Source: JBCCSZ01 sp039199225
GTDB taxonomy: Bacteria > Bacteroidota > Bacteroidia > Chitinophagales > Saprospiraceae
DNA length: 11,243 nucleotides
Assembly: GCA_039199225.1 (NCBI GenBank)
Contig: JBCCSZ010000257.1
Span: 1 to 11,243, forward strand
Direction: 5' to 3'
The notes under the pieces are model-generated. The model was not told the DNA's origin, did no database searches, and worked only from the letters and a program-made list of their open reading frames with translations. Shown here piece by piece: positions 1 through 6,011 of this stretch (within the stretch, counting starts at the first letter, position 1; every line of letters starts with the position of its first letter). A program made the position numbers and the translations under genes.

Positions 1-30
1 TCTTGAAAAGAATATTAAACGAAAGCTACA

Positions 31-1086
31 GTGCGAGTATTGGTTGCTGTTCTCAATTGGGGACTAGGGCATGCGACTCGTTGCATGCCGATCATCAACG
101 CCTTGTTGTCGCAAGGAGCCGAGGTACATCTGGCTTCTGACGGGCGGGCGGGACGATTGCTTTGCCAGGAATTTCCGACTCTTCCCTACTACGAGCTTCC
201 TGCCTACAACATTCACTATAAGACTGCCAATATGCTGTGGAACATCGGCTGGCAAATGCCGCGCATCGCCCGAACGGTCTACAAAGAGTACAAAGTAATT
301 CGAAGATTAGCTGCACACAAACGATTCGACCTACTCATTTCGGACAACCGTTTTGGGTGCCGGATTCCAGGTGTTCGCAATGTTTTTATGACTCATCAGG
401 TAAATATCCAAATACCCATTCGCCTGCTTGAGTGGATTGTCGGAAAGTTTAACCGTGCTTTCATCCAGCCTTTTGATGTATTATGGATACCCGATGTGGC
501 AGCCTTACCAGGTTTGGCAGGACGCTTGTCGCATGGAGGAGTCCCATCGAAAGCTGTTTACCTGGGTCCCTTATCGCGCTTTGTCCCAATAGATTGCGAG
601 CCGAGGTACGACATCATTGCGATACTGAGCGGTCCGGAACCCCAGCGAAGTTTTTTTGAAGAAAAGATACTGAGCCAAGCTGTGGAAAGCGACTACCGGA
701 TGTTAGTGGTCAAAGGCCAAACGGAATTAGAGGAGCATTATTTTCTGACGGAGAAGGTCGAGTTGGTATCTTATCTCAATGCCAAAGCGCTTAATGAGGC
801 CATCGCAAGGAGTCGATTGGTCTTGAGTCGGCCGGGCTACAGCACTGTAATGGATTTAAGCGTACTGGGAAAAAAGGCCATTCTGGTGCCGACACCCGGA
901 CAGACCGAGCAGGAATACCTGGCAGAGGAGCTGCAGCGGGCAGGTTTGTTTTTTCGGATGACACAGGCCGACTTCCATCTGGAAGAAGCTGTTCGACAAG
1001 CAAAGAGATTTTCTGGATTTCGGATGCCGCTGGGAGAGGCAGGAGCGCTAAAAAAAGCTGTTCAAGCACTTTTGGCAAATGAGTAA
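31..1086 (+). CDS. MurG-like GT-B glycosyltransferase (MJ1255/VC2487-type family)
   Basis: The 351-residue protein looks like a GT-B fold glycosyltransferase related to MurG, probably using a nucleotide-sugar donor. The N-terminus has a beta strand followed by the glycine-rich GLGHATR loop (residues 11-17). The C-terminal half has a typical donor-site arrangement: SRPGYSTVMDL (266-276), then ILVPTPGQTEQ (284-294) and the EYLAEEL helix. This matches what I know of the uncharacterised MJ1255/VC2487-type glycosyltransferases rather than true MurG. The start is GTG: an in-frame TAA at 16-18 lies just upstream, and the next ATG (position 85) falls after the GLGH loop, so GTG is the only start that keeps the fold. 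No clear ribosome binding site is visible. It converges with the T9SS cargo gene. The acceptor is unknown; a cell-envelope glycan or glycolipid is a family-level inference. Confidence 0.85.
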   Translation: MRVLVAVLNWGLGHATRCMPIINALLSQGAEVHLASDGRAGRLLCQEFPTLPYYELPAYNIHYKTANMLWNIGWQMPRIARTVYKEYKVIRRLAAHKRFDLLISDNRFGCRIPGVRNVFMTHQVNIQIPIRLLEWIVGKFNRAFIQPFDVLWIPDVAALPGLAGRLSHGGVPSKAVYLGPLSRFVPIDCEPRYDIIAILSGPEPQRSFFEEKILSQAVESDYRMLVVKGQTELEEHYFLTEKVELVSYLNAKALNEAIARSRLVLSRPGYSTVMDLSVLGKKAILVPTPGQTEQEYLAEELQRAGLFFRMTQADFHLEEAVRQAKRFSGFRMPLGEAGALKKAVQALLANE

Positions 1087-1134
1087 AGCATCTTCACAAG
1101 ATGCTTAAAGATTACCTTGTGAAGATGCCATCTT
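1086..1134. terminator. Cluster of alternative hairpins in convergent spacer, probable bidirectional terminator
   Basis: The 62-bp gap between two convergent genes holds several pairing possibilities. AAGCATCTT (1086-1094) pairs perfectly with AAGATGCTT (1098-1106) across a 3-nt loop. The same left segment, extended as GCATCTTCACAAG (1088-1100), also pairs perfectly over 13 bp with CTTGTGAAGATGC (1116-1128). A third small stem, AAGAT/ATCTT, spans 1122-1134. The position after both stop codons argues for termination, but neither strand shows a real U-tract, so this is a probable rather than a classic intrinsic terminator. Confidence 0.55.
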
Positions 1135-1148
1135 GCCTATGGGACCTG

Positions 1149-2702
1149 TTAGTCCCGCGCAATCGTCAGTGAAGTCGTTGTTTGTGCAGCATGAATGACG
1201 TACTGTCCAGAAGGTAGGTGGCCAATATCAAGCCGCAATAAGTTTAGCCCCTCAGAAAGTGGCATATTCAGGCGGTAGATGGGATTGCCCATCAGGTCGG
1301 TCAGCATAACAGCTTCCATCTTAGCTTCCGTTGCGTTTAGTGTCAGTGTAACTTGTTGATCCGATGCTGGATTGGGGTATATCTTTACAATGCCTTTGTG
1401 CTTGGCTTGCAGGTTTTTGTAGCAAGGTGGACTGACTTTCAGGACTTTCGAATAATCGCTTTCGCCATTGTAATCCACCTGCTTGAGTCGATAGTAATTT
1501 ATTTTTTGAGGGTCCGTATCAACGTATTGGTAGTAGCTGGTGGCGTCAGTCGTTCCATTTCCTTTGATTTGGTCGATCGTTTCCCAATCAATTGCATCTG
1601 TACTTCGCTGCACTTCGATGAAGTCATTGTTGATTTCTTCGGCAGTTGACCAATTGAGCTGTATGTCACAATAATGCGACTTTGCTTTAAAATCGAGCCA
1701 GGTAACTGGCAACAAAGCCTGAATGGATACAATCACCGTAGCAAAGCTCATCCCTCCGGAAGAGTCGGTGATGGCGTACATGAAGGAATCGTCTCCAATA
1801 AAATTGCTGGGTGGTGTATAGTCTACAAAATCATCTGTTGGATCATCGGATGTGCCGTTATTGTTAATGATGGCGGTTCCGCCGTTGACGCTGCGGCCAT
1901 TGACCAGGTCGGTGCCTACAGAGATGAGGTAGAGCGTATCGCCATCTGAGTCGGAGTCAGGTGTTCCGCCATTGAGCACATCTACGATGACAGGTGTATT
2001 TTGAGGCGTAACTTCCGTATCGTCAACAGCCGCAGGGCCGTTGTTTCCGGTACCCCTTTGTACAAGCGTCGTACAAGTGCCGCCTGCACCCCGATAGATC
2101 GCCGTTTCAGCACATACTTGGTCCATGGAGGCGCCATTTTGCAAGTTGAATGTATTGCTTCCGGTATCGGTGCCGATGCTTGCTCCGCCACTCCCACAGA
2201 GGGTGACGTCTTTTCCCTTGATGTGAAAGTCATCATCCACTTCTATACACACATCATCTATAATATTTGTAGATTTTCCTTCGATCTTCATATCATCAGA
2301 TACGAGAATCTCCGAGCCGTCGTGCGCCCAAAATAGGCTGGTTCCTTTTATTGTGAGGTCCTTCTCTGGTGAAAAGGTCAAGGTAAGCCTTCCAAATACG
2401 TGGAACTCTGTTCCATCAAAGGTAAAGCCATCGTCATAGGTTCCAGTATCCATGATCAGCTCTCCCCCAGATTCAACAACGATTCCGGCCTTGTGCTTGT
2501 AGGCACCTCCGGAAATGGTCACAACATGACCGCTCTTTATGACTATATCATCGTCCTTGGTAGGGGCAACGCCACCCACCCAGGTACTATCTGCAGTCCA
2601 GCTACCGCTTGTTGCAGAATAAAAAGTTTGGGCGTAAAAAGTATTGGAAAAGAGGAATAGGAATAGCAGACAAGCTACTAACTTGGCGTAGTGATTCTCC
2701 AT
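1149..2702 (-). CDS. Secreted T9SS type A sorting domain protein with beta-helix and cadherin-like regions
   Basis: This 517-residue exported protein begins with a signal peptide (hydrophobic core about 7-19, likely cleavage near YAQ 23-25). Residues 30-215 are Gly/Asp-rich short beta strands (for example WVGGVAPTKDDDIVI at 41-55), suggesting a right-handed beta-helix or G8-like surface. Residues 222-328 resemble a cadherin-like/Ig repeat, with AVDDTEVTPQNTPVIVDVLNG opening and a D-rich, probably calcium-binding, DSDSDGDTL stretch. Residues 332-424 look like the fibronectin-type region common before T9SS tails (LPVTWLDF...NYYRLKQVDYNG). Residues 437-517 are a type A sorting domain (KIYPNPASD, then LPSGQYVI near the end). 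By family knowledge it crosses the outer membrane through the type IX system and is released or anchored to the surface. No enzyme motif is visible; adhesion or matrix is a guess. The ATG fits the signal peptide well. Confidence 0.88.
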   Translation of the reverse strand: MENHYAKLVACLLFLFLFSNTFYAQTFYSATSGSWTADSTWVGGVAPTKDDDIVIKSGHVVTISGGAYKHKAGIVVESGGELIMDTGTYDDGFTFDGTEFHVFGRLTLTFSPEKDLTIKGTSLFWAHDGSEILVSDDMKIEGKSTNIIDDVCIEVDDDFHIKGKDVTLCGSGGASIGTDTGSNTFNLQNGASMDQVCAETAIYRGAGGTCTTLVQRGTGNNGPAAVDDTEVTPQNTPVIVDVLNGGTPDSDSDGDTLYLISVGTDLVNGRSVNGGTAIINNNGTSDDPTDDFVDYTPPSNFIGDDSFMYAITDSSGGMSFATVIVSIQALLPVTWLDFKAKSHYCDIQLNWSTAEEINNDFIEVQRSTDAIDWETIDQIKGNGTTDATSYYQYVDTDPQKINYYRLKQVDYNGESDYSKVLKVSPPCYKNLQAKHKGIVKIYPNPASDQQVTLTLNATEAKMEAVMLTDLMGNPIYRLNMPLSEGLNLLRLDIGHLPSGQYVIHAAQTTTSLTIARD

Positions 2703-2934
2703 GGCAAAATAGGTTTGTTCTAAAACTTAAAGTATTGTTTAGTTTTTAACGTGTCATTTCTCGTCAGTACAAAAGGGGGGAGTTCGTAAAAGGAAAGTTT
2801 GAAGGCAGTTCTATTACATTTGAGCATATTTTGTGCCAAAATGAGAAAAAAGCAAAAAGTACACGCCATTATAGGGGCTGATGTTTCGCTTTTATTTACG
2901 GTTTTTCGCCTGTCACTAAATCTTTGGAAGGTGC
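2703..2934. other. Spacer upstream of the T9SS gene; no clear element
   Basis: This 232-bp stretch lies between the end of pth and the start of the T9SS cargo gene, both on the minus strand, so it should hold the cargo promoter. I found no exact minus-strand TAnnTTTG box; the nearest is TAAGTTTT at 2722-2729, with no TTTG at a suitable distance. A G6 run is present at about 2775-2780. No small gene or strong hairpin is seen. Confidence 0.4.
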
Positions 2935-3555
2935 TTACTTTTTATTAAAAGTGTTCATGGTTCGGCTCAGGCCGATGGTGCCGAAGGCTTTTACTGTTTC
3001 AGCAGCCGTTTTGAGGAGATCGGGTAGCTGTTCTTCCTCTTCTTTGTTCCAGGCACCGAGTACGAAGTTGACTTGTTTGCCTTTGGAGAAAGTATCGCCG
3101 ATGCCGATTCGCAACCGTGCATATTTGTTACCACCATTGAGTTGATCGATGTCCTTGAGACCATTGTGGCCTCCGTCGCTGCCCTTACCTCTGAGGCGCT
3201 GTTTGCCAAAAGGTAGGTTGAGGTCATCCAAAACGACTAGCAGATTTTCCTTTTGAATCTTTTCTTTTTGCAACCAGTAACGGACCGCTTTTCCGCTGAG
3301 ATTCATGTAGGTGGTTGGTTTGAGTAAAACGAAGGTTCTGCCTTTGTGGCGAAAACGGGCGAGGAAGCCGTGTTGATCATCTTTGAAGGAAGCTTCGAAT
3401 TCTTTGGCCAGTAGGTCGAGTACTAGAAATCCAACATTGTGTCGGGTATTTTCGTATTCGGAACCGGGATTTCCCAGTCCGACGATCAAATACTTCATAG
3501 GGTCAGAGACTTTCTCCGGCTCGCTGCCGAATATTTTTTTGAACCAATTAATCAT
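2935..3555 (-). CDS. pth: Peptidyl-tRNA hydrolase with N-terminal extension
   Basis: Pth cleaves the ester bond of peptidyl-tRNAs that drop off stalled ribosomes, recycling tRNA in the cytoplasm. The core from MKYLIVGLGNPG is complete. Numbering from that Met, it has N10, H20 (NTRHNVGF), N66 (TYMNLSG), D91 (VVLDDLNLPFG) and N112 (GGHNGL), matching the E. coli active-site residues N10, H20, N68, D93 and N114. The chosen ATG gives 206 residues with a 19-residue extension, MINWFKKIFGSEPEKVSDP, before the canonical start. A TTG start at 3591 would add 12 more residues and looks less likely; an ATG at 3498 would give the canonical length. A good -7 box lies upstream at 3626-3633. It is divergent from the ArsC-fold gene. 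Confidence 0.95.
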   Translation of the reverse strand: MINWFKKIFGSEPEKVSDPMKYLIVGLGNPGSEYENTRHNVGFLVLDLLAKEFEASFKDDQHGFLARFRHKGRTFVLLKPTTYMNLSGKAVRYWLQKEKIQKENLLVVLDDLNLPFGKQRLRGKGSDGGHNGLKDIDQLNGGNKYARLRIGIGDTFSKGKQVNFVLGAWNKEEEEQLPDLLKTAAETVKAFGTIGLSRTMNTFNKK

Positions 3556-3625
3556 AATTCCAGTTGCGACCTGATGAAAGTTTTTGGTCAAATGACAGGA
3601 GCTTGCACCGGTCGGAATGAGGCTG

Positions 3626-3633
3626 CAAAATTA
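3626..3633 (-). promoter_or_regulatory. Bacteroidota-type -7 box (TAATTTTG) for pth
   Basis: Read on the minus strand this is TAATTTTG, an exact match to the Bacteroidota sigma-A -7 consensus TAnnTTTG. It would place the transcript start roughly at 3615-3620, about 60 nt before the chosen pth ATG. No TTTG or TTG is found at the usual 19-21 bp further upstream, so the call rests on the -7 box and its position alone. Confidence 0.4.
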
Positions 3634-3752
3634 CGTAAAAATTGGGGTACACACAGTTTTATCTACGTCGATCATGCTACGGACAGAACATCTGCAAAAT
3701 GGCGTACTTGAATTGCCAAATTTTGAAATTGAATTGTTGAATAAAATTAAAT

Positions 3753-3783
3753 TTTGATTAATTAATAATTATCAGTATATTTA
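3753..3783 (+). promoter_or_regulatory. Putative Bacteroidota promoter, TTTG-N19-TATATTTA, for the ArsC-fold gene
   Basis: TTTG at 3753-3756 is followed after 19 bp by TATATTTA at 3776-3783, one base off the TAnnTTTG consensus. The spacing fits the known Bacteroidota -33/-7 arrangement. It lies in a very AT-rich stretch, where chance matches are common, and would give a leader of about 30 nt before the ATG at 3823. Confidence 0.4.
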
Positions 3784-3822
3784 AAATAAGAGACTATAAA
3801 ATAACTTTAAATCCTTTTGCCA

Positions 3823-4221
3823 ATGAAGACGCACCAGCGGGAAATTATGATCTATTATAATCCGGATTCGAGTGCGGATCGAAAGACCGTGGCACATGCA
3901 CAAAGCTTGACGCCACACATTAAATCCTACTCATTTGGGAGAACGCCTTCCACCGGTACCAGTTGGCAAATGATCCTGAAAGCATTGGATTTGCATCCCA
4001 AAGAGATATTGAATAAAGCCCATCCCTACTATCAGGCACACATTCGCGGTCGTGAATTTGACAATGAGAGCTGGGTGAAAGTCTTGCGCTACAACCCTGA
4101 TTTGATCAAAGCTCCTATTGCCATTCGTGGGAAGAAAGCTATTTTGTGTACCAACCCTACAGATATTTACAAACTCCTCATTGGTCAGGAGGTTAAATCT
4201 TCCCAGTATCTCGGAGCCTGA
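3823..4221 (+). CDS. ArsC/Spx-fold thioredoxin-like protein lacking the catalytic cysteine
   Basis: This 132-residue protein follows the layout of the arsenate reductase (ArsC)/Spx family. It has a first beta strand REIMIYYNP (6-14), a helix beginning DRKTVAHA (19-26), the TSWQMILKAL helix (46-55), a partner of the ArsC substrate-binding helix (about 57-92), and NPDLIKAPIAIRGKKAILC (91-109), which matches the family pattern P-x-L-I-x-R-P-I-V-x-x-G-x-K-A. Two catalytic features are missing. The active-site Cys of the NPxCSxSR motif is Ser16 (NPDSSADR), and the Arg of the RPI motif is Ala98. The only cysteine is Cys109, in a different place. Arsenate reduction is therefore unlikely; a structural, regulatory or Spx-like partner role is possible. 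ATG 3823 is preferred because the later ATG at 3847 would cut the first strand. It ends 37 bp before a strong terminator. Confidence 0.75.
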   Translation: MKTHQREIMIYYNPDSSADRKTVAHAQSLTPHIKSYSFGRTPSTGTSWQMILKALDLHPKEILNKAHPYYQAHIRGREFDNESWVKVLRYNPDLIKAPIAIRGKKAILCTNPTDIYKLLIGQEVKSSQYLGA

Positions 4222-4257
4222 CATCCAAAAACAACGATTTCCAACCTCACTGCAAAA

Positions 4258-4298
4258 GCGGTTATTCCAGCCCCTCTCGGAATAACCGCCTTTTTTTT
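4258..4298 (+). terminator. Strong rho-independent terminator after the ArsC-fold gene
   Basis: A perfect 11-bp stem, GCGGTTATTCC (4258-4268) with GGAATAACCGC (4279-4289), encloses a 10-nt loop. It is followed by C and then eight T residues (4291-4298). The plus strand therefore carries a textbook intrinsic terminator. AAAA just before the stem could give a weak U-tract on the other strand, but no minus-strand gene needs it. Confidence 0.95.
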
Positions 4299-4329
4299 GG
4301 CTGCAGTTCTTCTTTGCTGTGACTTTTCG

Positions 4330-4337
4330 TATTTTTG
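4330..4337 (+). promoter_or_regulatory. Bacteroidota-type -7 box (TATTTTTG) for the DUF3127 gene
   Basis: TATTTTTG is an exact match to TAnnTTTG. It lies between the preceding terminator and the ATG at 4381, where a new promoter is required, and predicts a leader of about 35-40 nt. The nearest upstream TTTG (4313-4316) is only 13 bp away, too close for the usual -33 element. Confidence 0.5.
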
Positions 4338-4380
4338 ACCGCCAATTCGCAATTTTCTAAATTCTAAAAGTGTATTGATC

Positions 4381-4767
4381 ATGGCTTTCGACGTGGAAGG
4401 TAAATTGTACAAAAAATTTGATACCAATCAGGTAACAGATACATTTCGTAAAAGAGAGTTTGTCCTGGAAATGGAGGATGGTGCTTACACCCAGCTCATC
4501 AAATTTCAGTTGACTCAAAACAATTGCGAAAAATTGGATCCTTTTAACGAAGGTGACCAGCTCAAGGTGACTTTTTCCCTGCGCGGTCGTGAATACAAAA
4601 GGGATAACAACGTCTCTTACTTTACCAATCTCGACGCCTGGCGTATCGAAGCGGCCAATGCCTCTGCTACAGGGACACCCTCTGCCGCACCAGAATTCGA
4701 TAGCTTTCCTTCGATGGACGATGCACCTGCCGGAGACAGCGACGCCAATGACGACTTGCCTTTCTAA
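4381..4767 (+). CDS. DUF3127 family protein, possible OB-fold with SSB-like acidic tail
   Basis: The 128-residue protein matches the DUF3127 family, common in Bacteroidota and without an established function. Residues 1-90 form the conserved domain: VEGKLYKKFDT, KREFVLE, IKFQLTQNNCEKLDPF, GDQLKVTFSLRGREY and YFTNLDAWRIE. The alternating short beta strands look compatible with an OB-fold, which is my inference. Residues 91-122 are a low-complexity Ala/Pro/Ser/Asp linker. The chain ends NDDLPF, very like the C-terminal tip of single-stranded DNA-binding protein (DDIPF in E. coli), which recruits repair and replication partners. The domain plus disordered linker plus acidic-Pro-Phe tip repeats the SSB architecture. 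ATG 4381 is preferred over an in-frame TTG six bases upstream. It has its own -7 box and is followed after 55 bp by the Trp-repeat gene on the same strand. Confidence 0.85.
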   Translation: MAFDVEGKLYKKFDTNQVTDTFRKREFVLEMEDGAYTQLIKFQLTQNNCEKLDPFNEGDQLKVTFSLRGREYKRDNNVSYFTNLDAWRIEAANASATGTPSAAPEFDSFPSMDDAPAGDSDANDDLPF

Positions 4768-4822
4768 GGAATCTGTTGCCTCCGATGCACATTCAAACAA
4801 TAATTCCTGTCATTCGGGCATT

Positions 4823-5395
4823 ATGAAAAGGATGAGGTATTCCTTTTTATTCGCTTGCTTTTTGCTCTGTCATATCGGCCAGCTACAAGCCCAATACTAT
4901 CTAACAGGTATTGGAACCAAATGGTCAGATTCATTTGTAGAGTGGGAAATCTTCTTTGCCGACGAATCCGATGATTCTGAGTACAGGGGAGAACTCAAGA
5001 TGAAGTGGCCCCAACAAGAAGATTGGACGGAGTGGTCTTACGACTGGGCAGATCAGTGGGGGGAGATAAGGCTGGTATGGAAAAACGACCCAAGCCGTTG
5101 GCAAATCTCTGGTGGTGGCGAAAATGTGACGGCGCGCCGCATGTGGAAGGAAGACGACCGGGAGTGGCGCGTTACGGATAATTCCATCTCTTTGACTTTC
5201 AAAACCAAATGGGGCAACAATCGCACGCAATGGCTGGTGCGGGAAACGACTTACGGCACCTTTCGCATCTTAATGAATTACGGTGACGACCCCCGAGAGT
5301 GGATCATTTACGACAATTTTGATGAGCGAGTCAGCCCGACCCTTAGAATGGCCCTAGTCTTTTTGGCGATTTACAACAGCAGCCCCCGTTTTTGA
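4823..5395 (+). CDS. Secreted Trp-rich protein with six W-x6-W repeats, unknown function
   Basis: The 190-residue protein starts with a signal peptide (MKRMRYSFLFACFLLCHIG, then LQAQ, likely cleaved after about residue 24). The mature part has 14 Trp in about 166 residues. Paired aromatics recur with fixed spacing: W34/W41, W62/W71, W86/W93, W108/W115, W130/W137 and Y153/W160. Five of the six pairs are seven apart, and the units start every 22-28 residues. Typical units are LVWKNDPSRWQIS and RMWKEDDREWRVTD: an aromatic, a D/N-rich turn, a second aromatic, then alternating hydrophobics, which suggests tandem beta-hairpins. No enzyme motif or sorting domain is present. I believe similar proteins occur across Bacteroidota, but I know no function. 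ATG 4823 is chosen because it begins the signal peptide; an upstream in-frame extension would overlap the DUF3127 gene and lack one. It is probably co-transcribed with DUF3127 (55-bp gap). Confidence 0.8.
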   Translation: MKRMRYSFLFACFLLCHIGQLQAQYYLTGIGTKWSDSFVEWEIFFADESDDSEYRGELKMKWPQQEDWTEWSYDWADQWGEIRLVWKNDPSRWQISGGGENVTARRMWKEDDREWRVTDNSISLTFKTKWGNNRTQWLVRETTYGTFRILMNYGDDPREWIIYDNFDERVSPTLRMALVFLAIYNSSPRF

Positions 5396-5411
5396 GCTTT
5401 CCAAATAAAAA

Positions 5412-5447
5412 CAGCCTTTCTACTTGCAAATTGAAGTAAAAAGGCTG
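5412..5447 (-). terminator. Intrinsic terminator of bcp (minus strand), in a convergent gap
   Basis: Arms CAGCCTTTCTACTT (5412-5425) and AAGTAAAAAGGCTG (5434-5447) pair over 14 bp with one mismatch, around an 8-nt loop. Read on the minus strand the stem is followed by TTTTTATTT (from AAATAAAAA at 5403-5411), a good U-tract. On the plus strand the stem is followed by CTTCGACG, so it should be weaker for the Trp-repeat gene, although the hairpin lies just after that stop codon too. Confidence 0.85.
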
Positions 5448-5470
5448 CTTCGACGAGATTGTCTTGCGCA

Positions 5471-5938
5471 TTAGCCTACGGCTAATCCTTCTAGTATCTG
5501 TGTTGCGTGGTCTTTGGTTTTGACCTTTTTGTAAATCTTCTCAATCTTACCGTTTTCATCGATGATGAAGGTTGTCCGGTGGACACCGTCGAATTCGCGG
5601 CCCATGAACTTCTTAGGTCCCCAAATACCGTAGGCTTCAATAACCTTGCGATCCGTGTCTGCTAAGAGGTGAAAGGGGAATTCAAACTTTTTAATGAAAT
5701 TTTGGTGCTTTTTGGCACTGTCTGGGCTGACACCCAACAATTCGAATCCAGCAGCTTTCAGCTCATCGTAGCTGTCGCGTAAGCTGCAGGCTTCGGCAGT
5801 ACAACCAGGTGTATTGTCTTTTGGGTAAAAGAAAAGAATGAGCTTGCGGCCGGCAAATTGAGCCAGTGATACAGCCTCACCGTTTTCATCGAAACCATCG
5901 ATGGCTGGAGCGGCATCGCCTTCCTTAAGATGGGTCAT
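5471..5938 (-). CDS. bcp: Thioredoxin-dependent thiol peroxidase, Bcp/PrxQ type
   Basis: This 155-residue cytoplasmic peroxiredoxin reduces hydrogen and organic peroxides using thioredoxin. The peroxidatic Cys46 lies in FFYPKDNTPGCTAEACSLRD. Cys51 five residues later is the usual resolving cysteine of atypical 2-Cys Bcp proteins. Conserved Prx features follow: LLGVSPDSAKKHQNF, FPFHLLADTDRKVIEAYGIWG and HRTTFIIDENGKI. The length is normal for Bcp. It ends at the hairpin terminator 5412-5447, and its start is 73 bp downstream of the M23 gene's end on the same strand, so read-through is possible. I see no -7 box in that 73-bp gap. Confidence 0.95.
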   Translation of the reverse strand: MTHLKEGDAAPAIDGFDENGEAVSLAQFAGRKLILFFYPKDNTPGCTAEACSLRDSYDELKAAGFELLGVSPDSAKKHQNFIKKFEFPFHLLADTDRKVIEAYGIWGPKKFMGREFDGVHRTTFIIDENGKIEKIYKKVKTKDHATQILEGLAVG

Positions 5939-6011
5939 ACTATTTTATTTTGTACGTCGGAAAAATGAATTTGCACCGATAAAACAGCAAGAACCCGATT
6001 AGGTTGGAGAA

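Noticed and set aside
1353..2660. Several plus-strand reading frames inside the T9SS cargo gene
   Set aside because: The minus-strand protein has signal peptide, repeats and sorting domain; the opposite frames are low-complexity shadows.
2853..2861. Possible minus-strand -7 box TACTTTTTG for the T9SS gene
   Set aside because: It has one extra base compared with TAnnTTTG and is about 150 bp from the start codon, with no -33 partner.
4357..4800. A 147-codon minus-strand reading frame opposite the DUF3127 gene
   Set aside because: It is a shadow of a well-supported family member on the plus strand; no domain or start signal of its own.
4589..4822. In-frame extension upstream of the Trp-repeat protein
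   Set aside because: It lies in another frame of the DUF3127 gene and would bury the signal peptide that begins at 4823.
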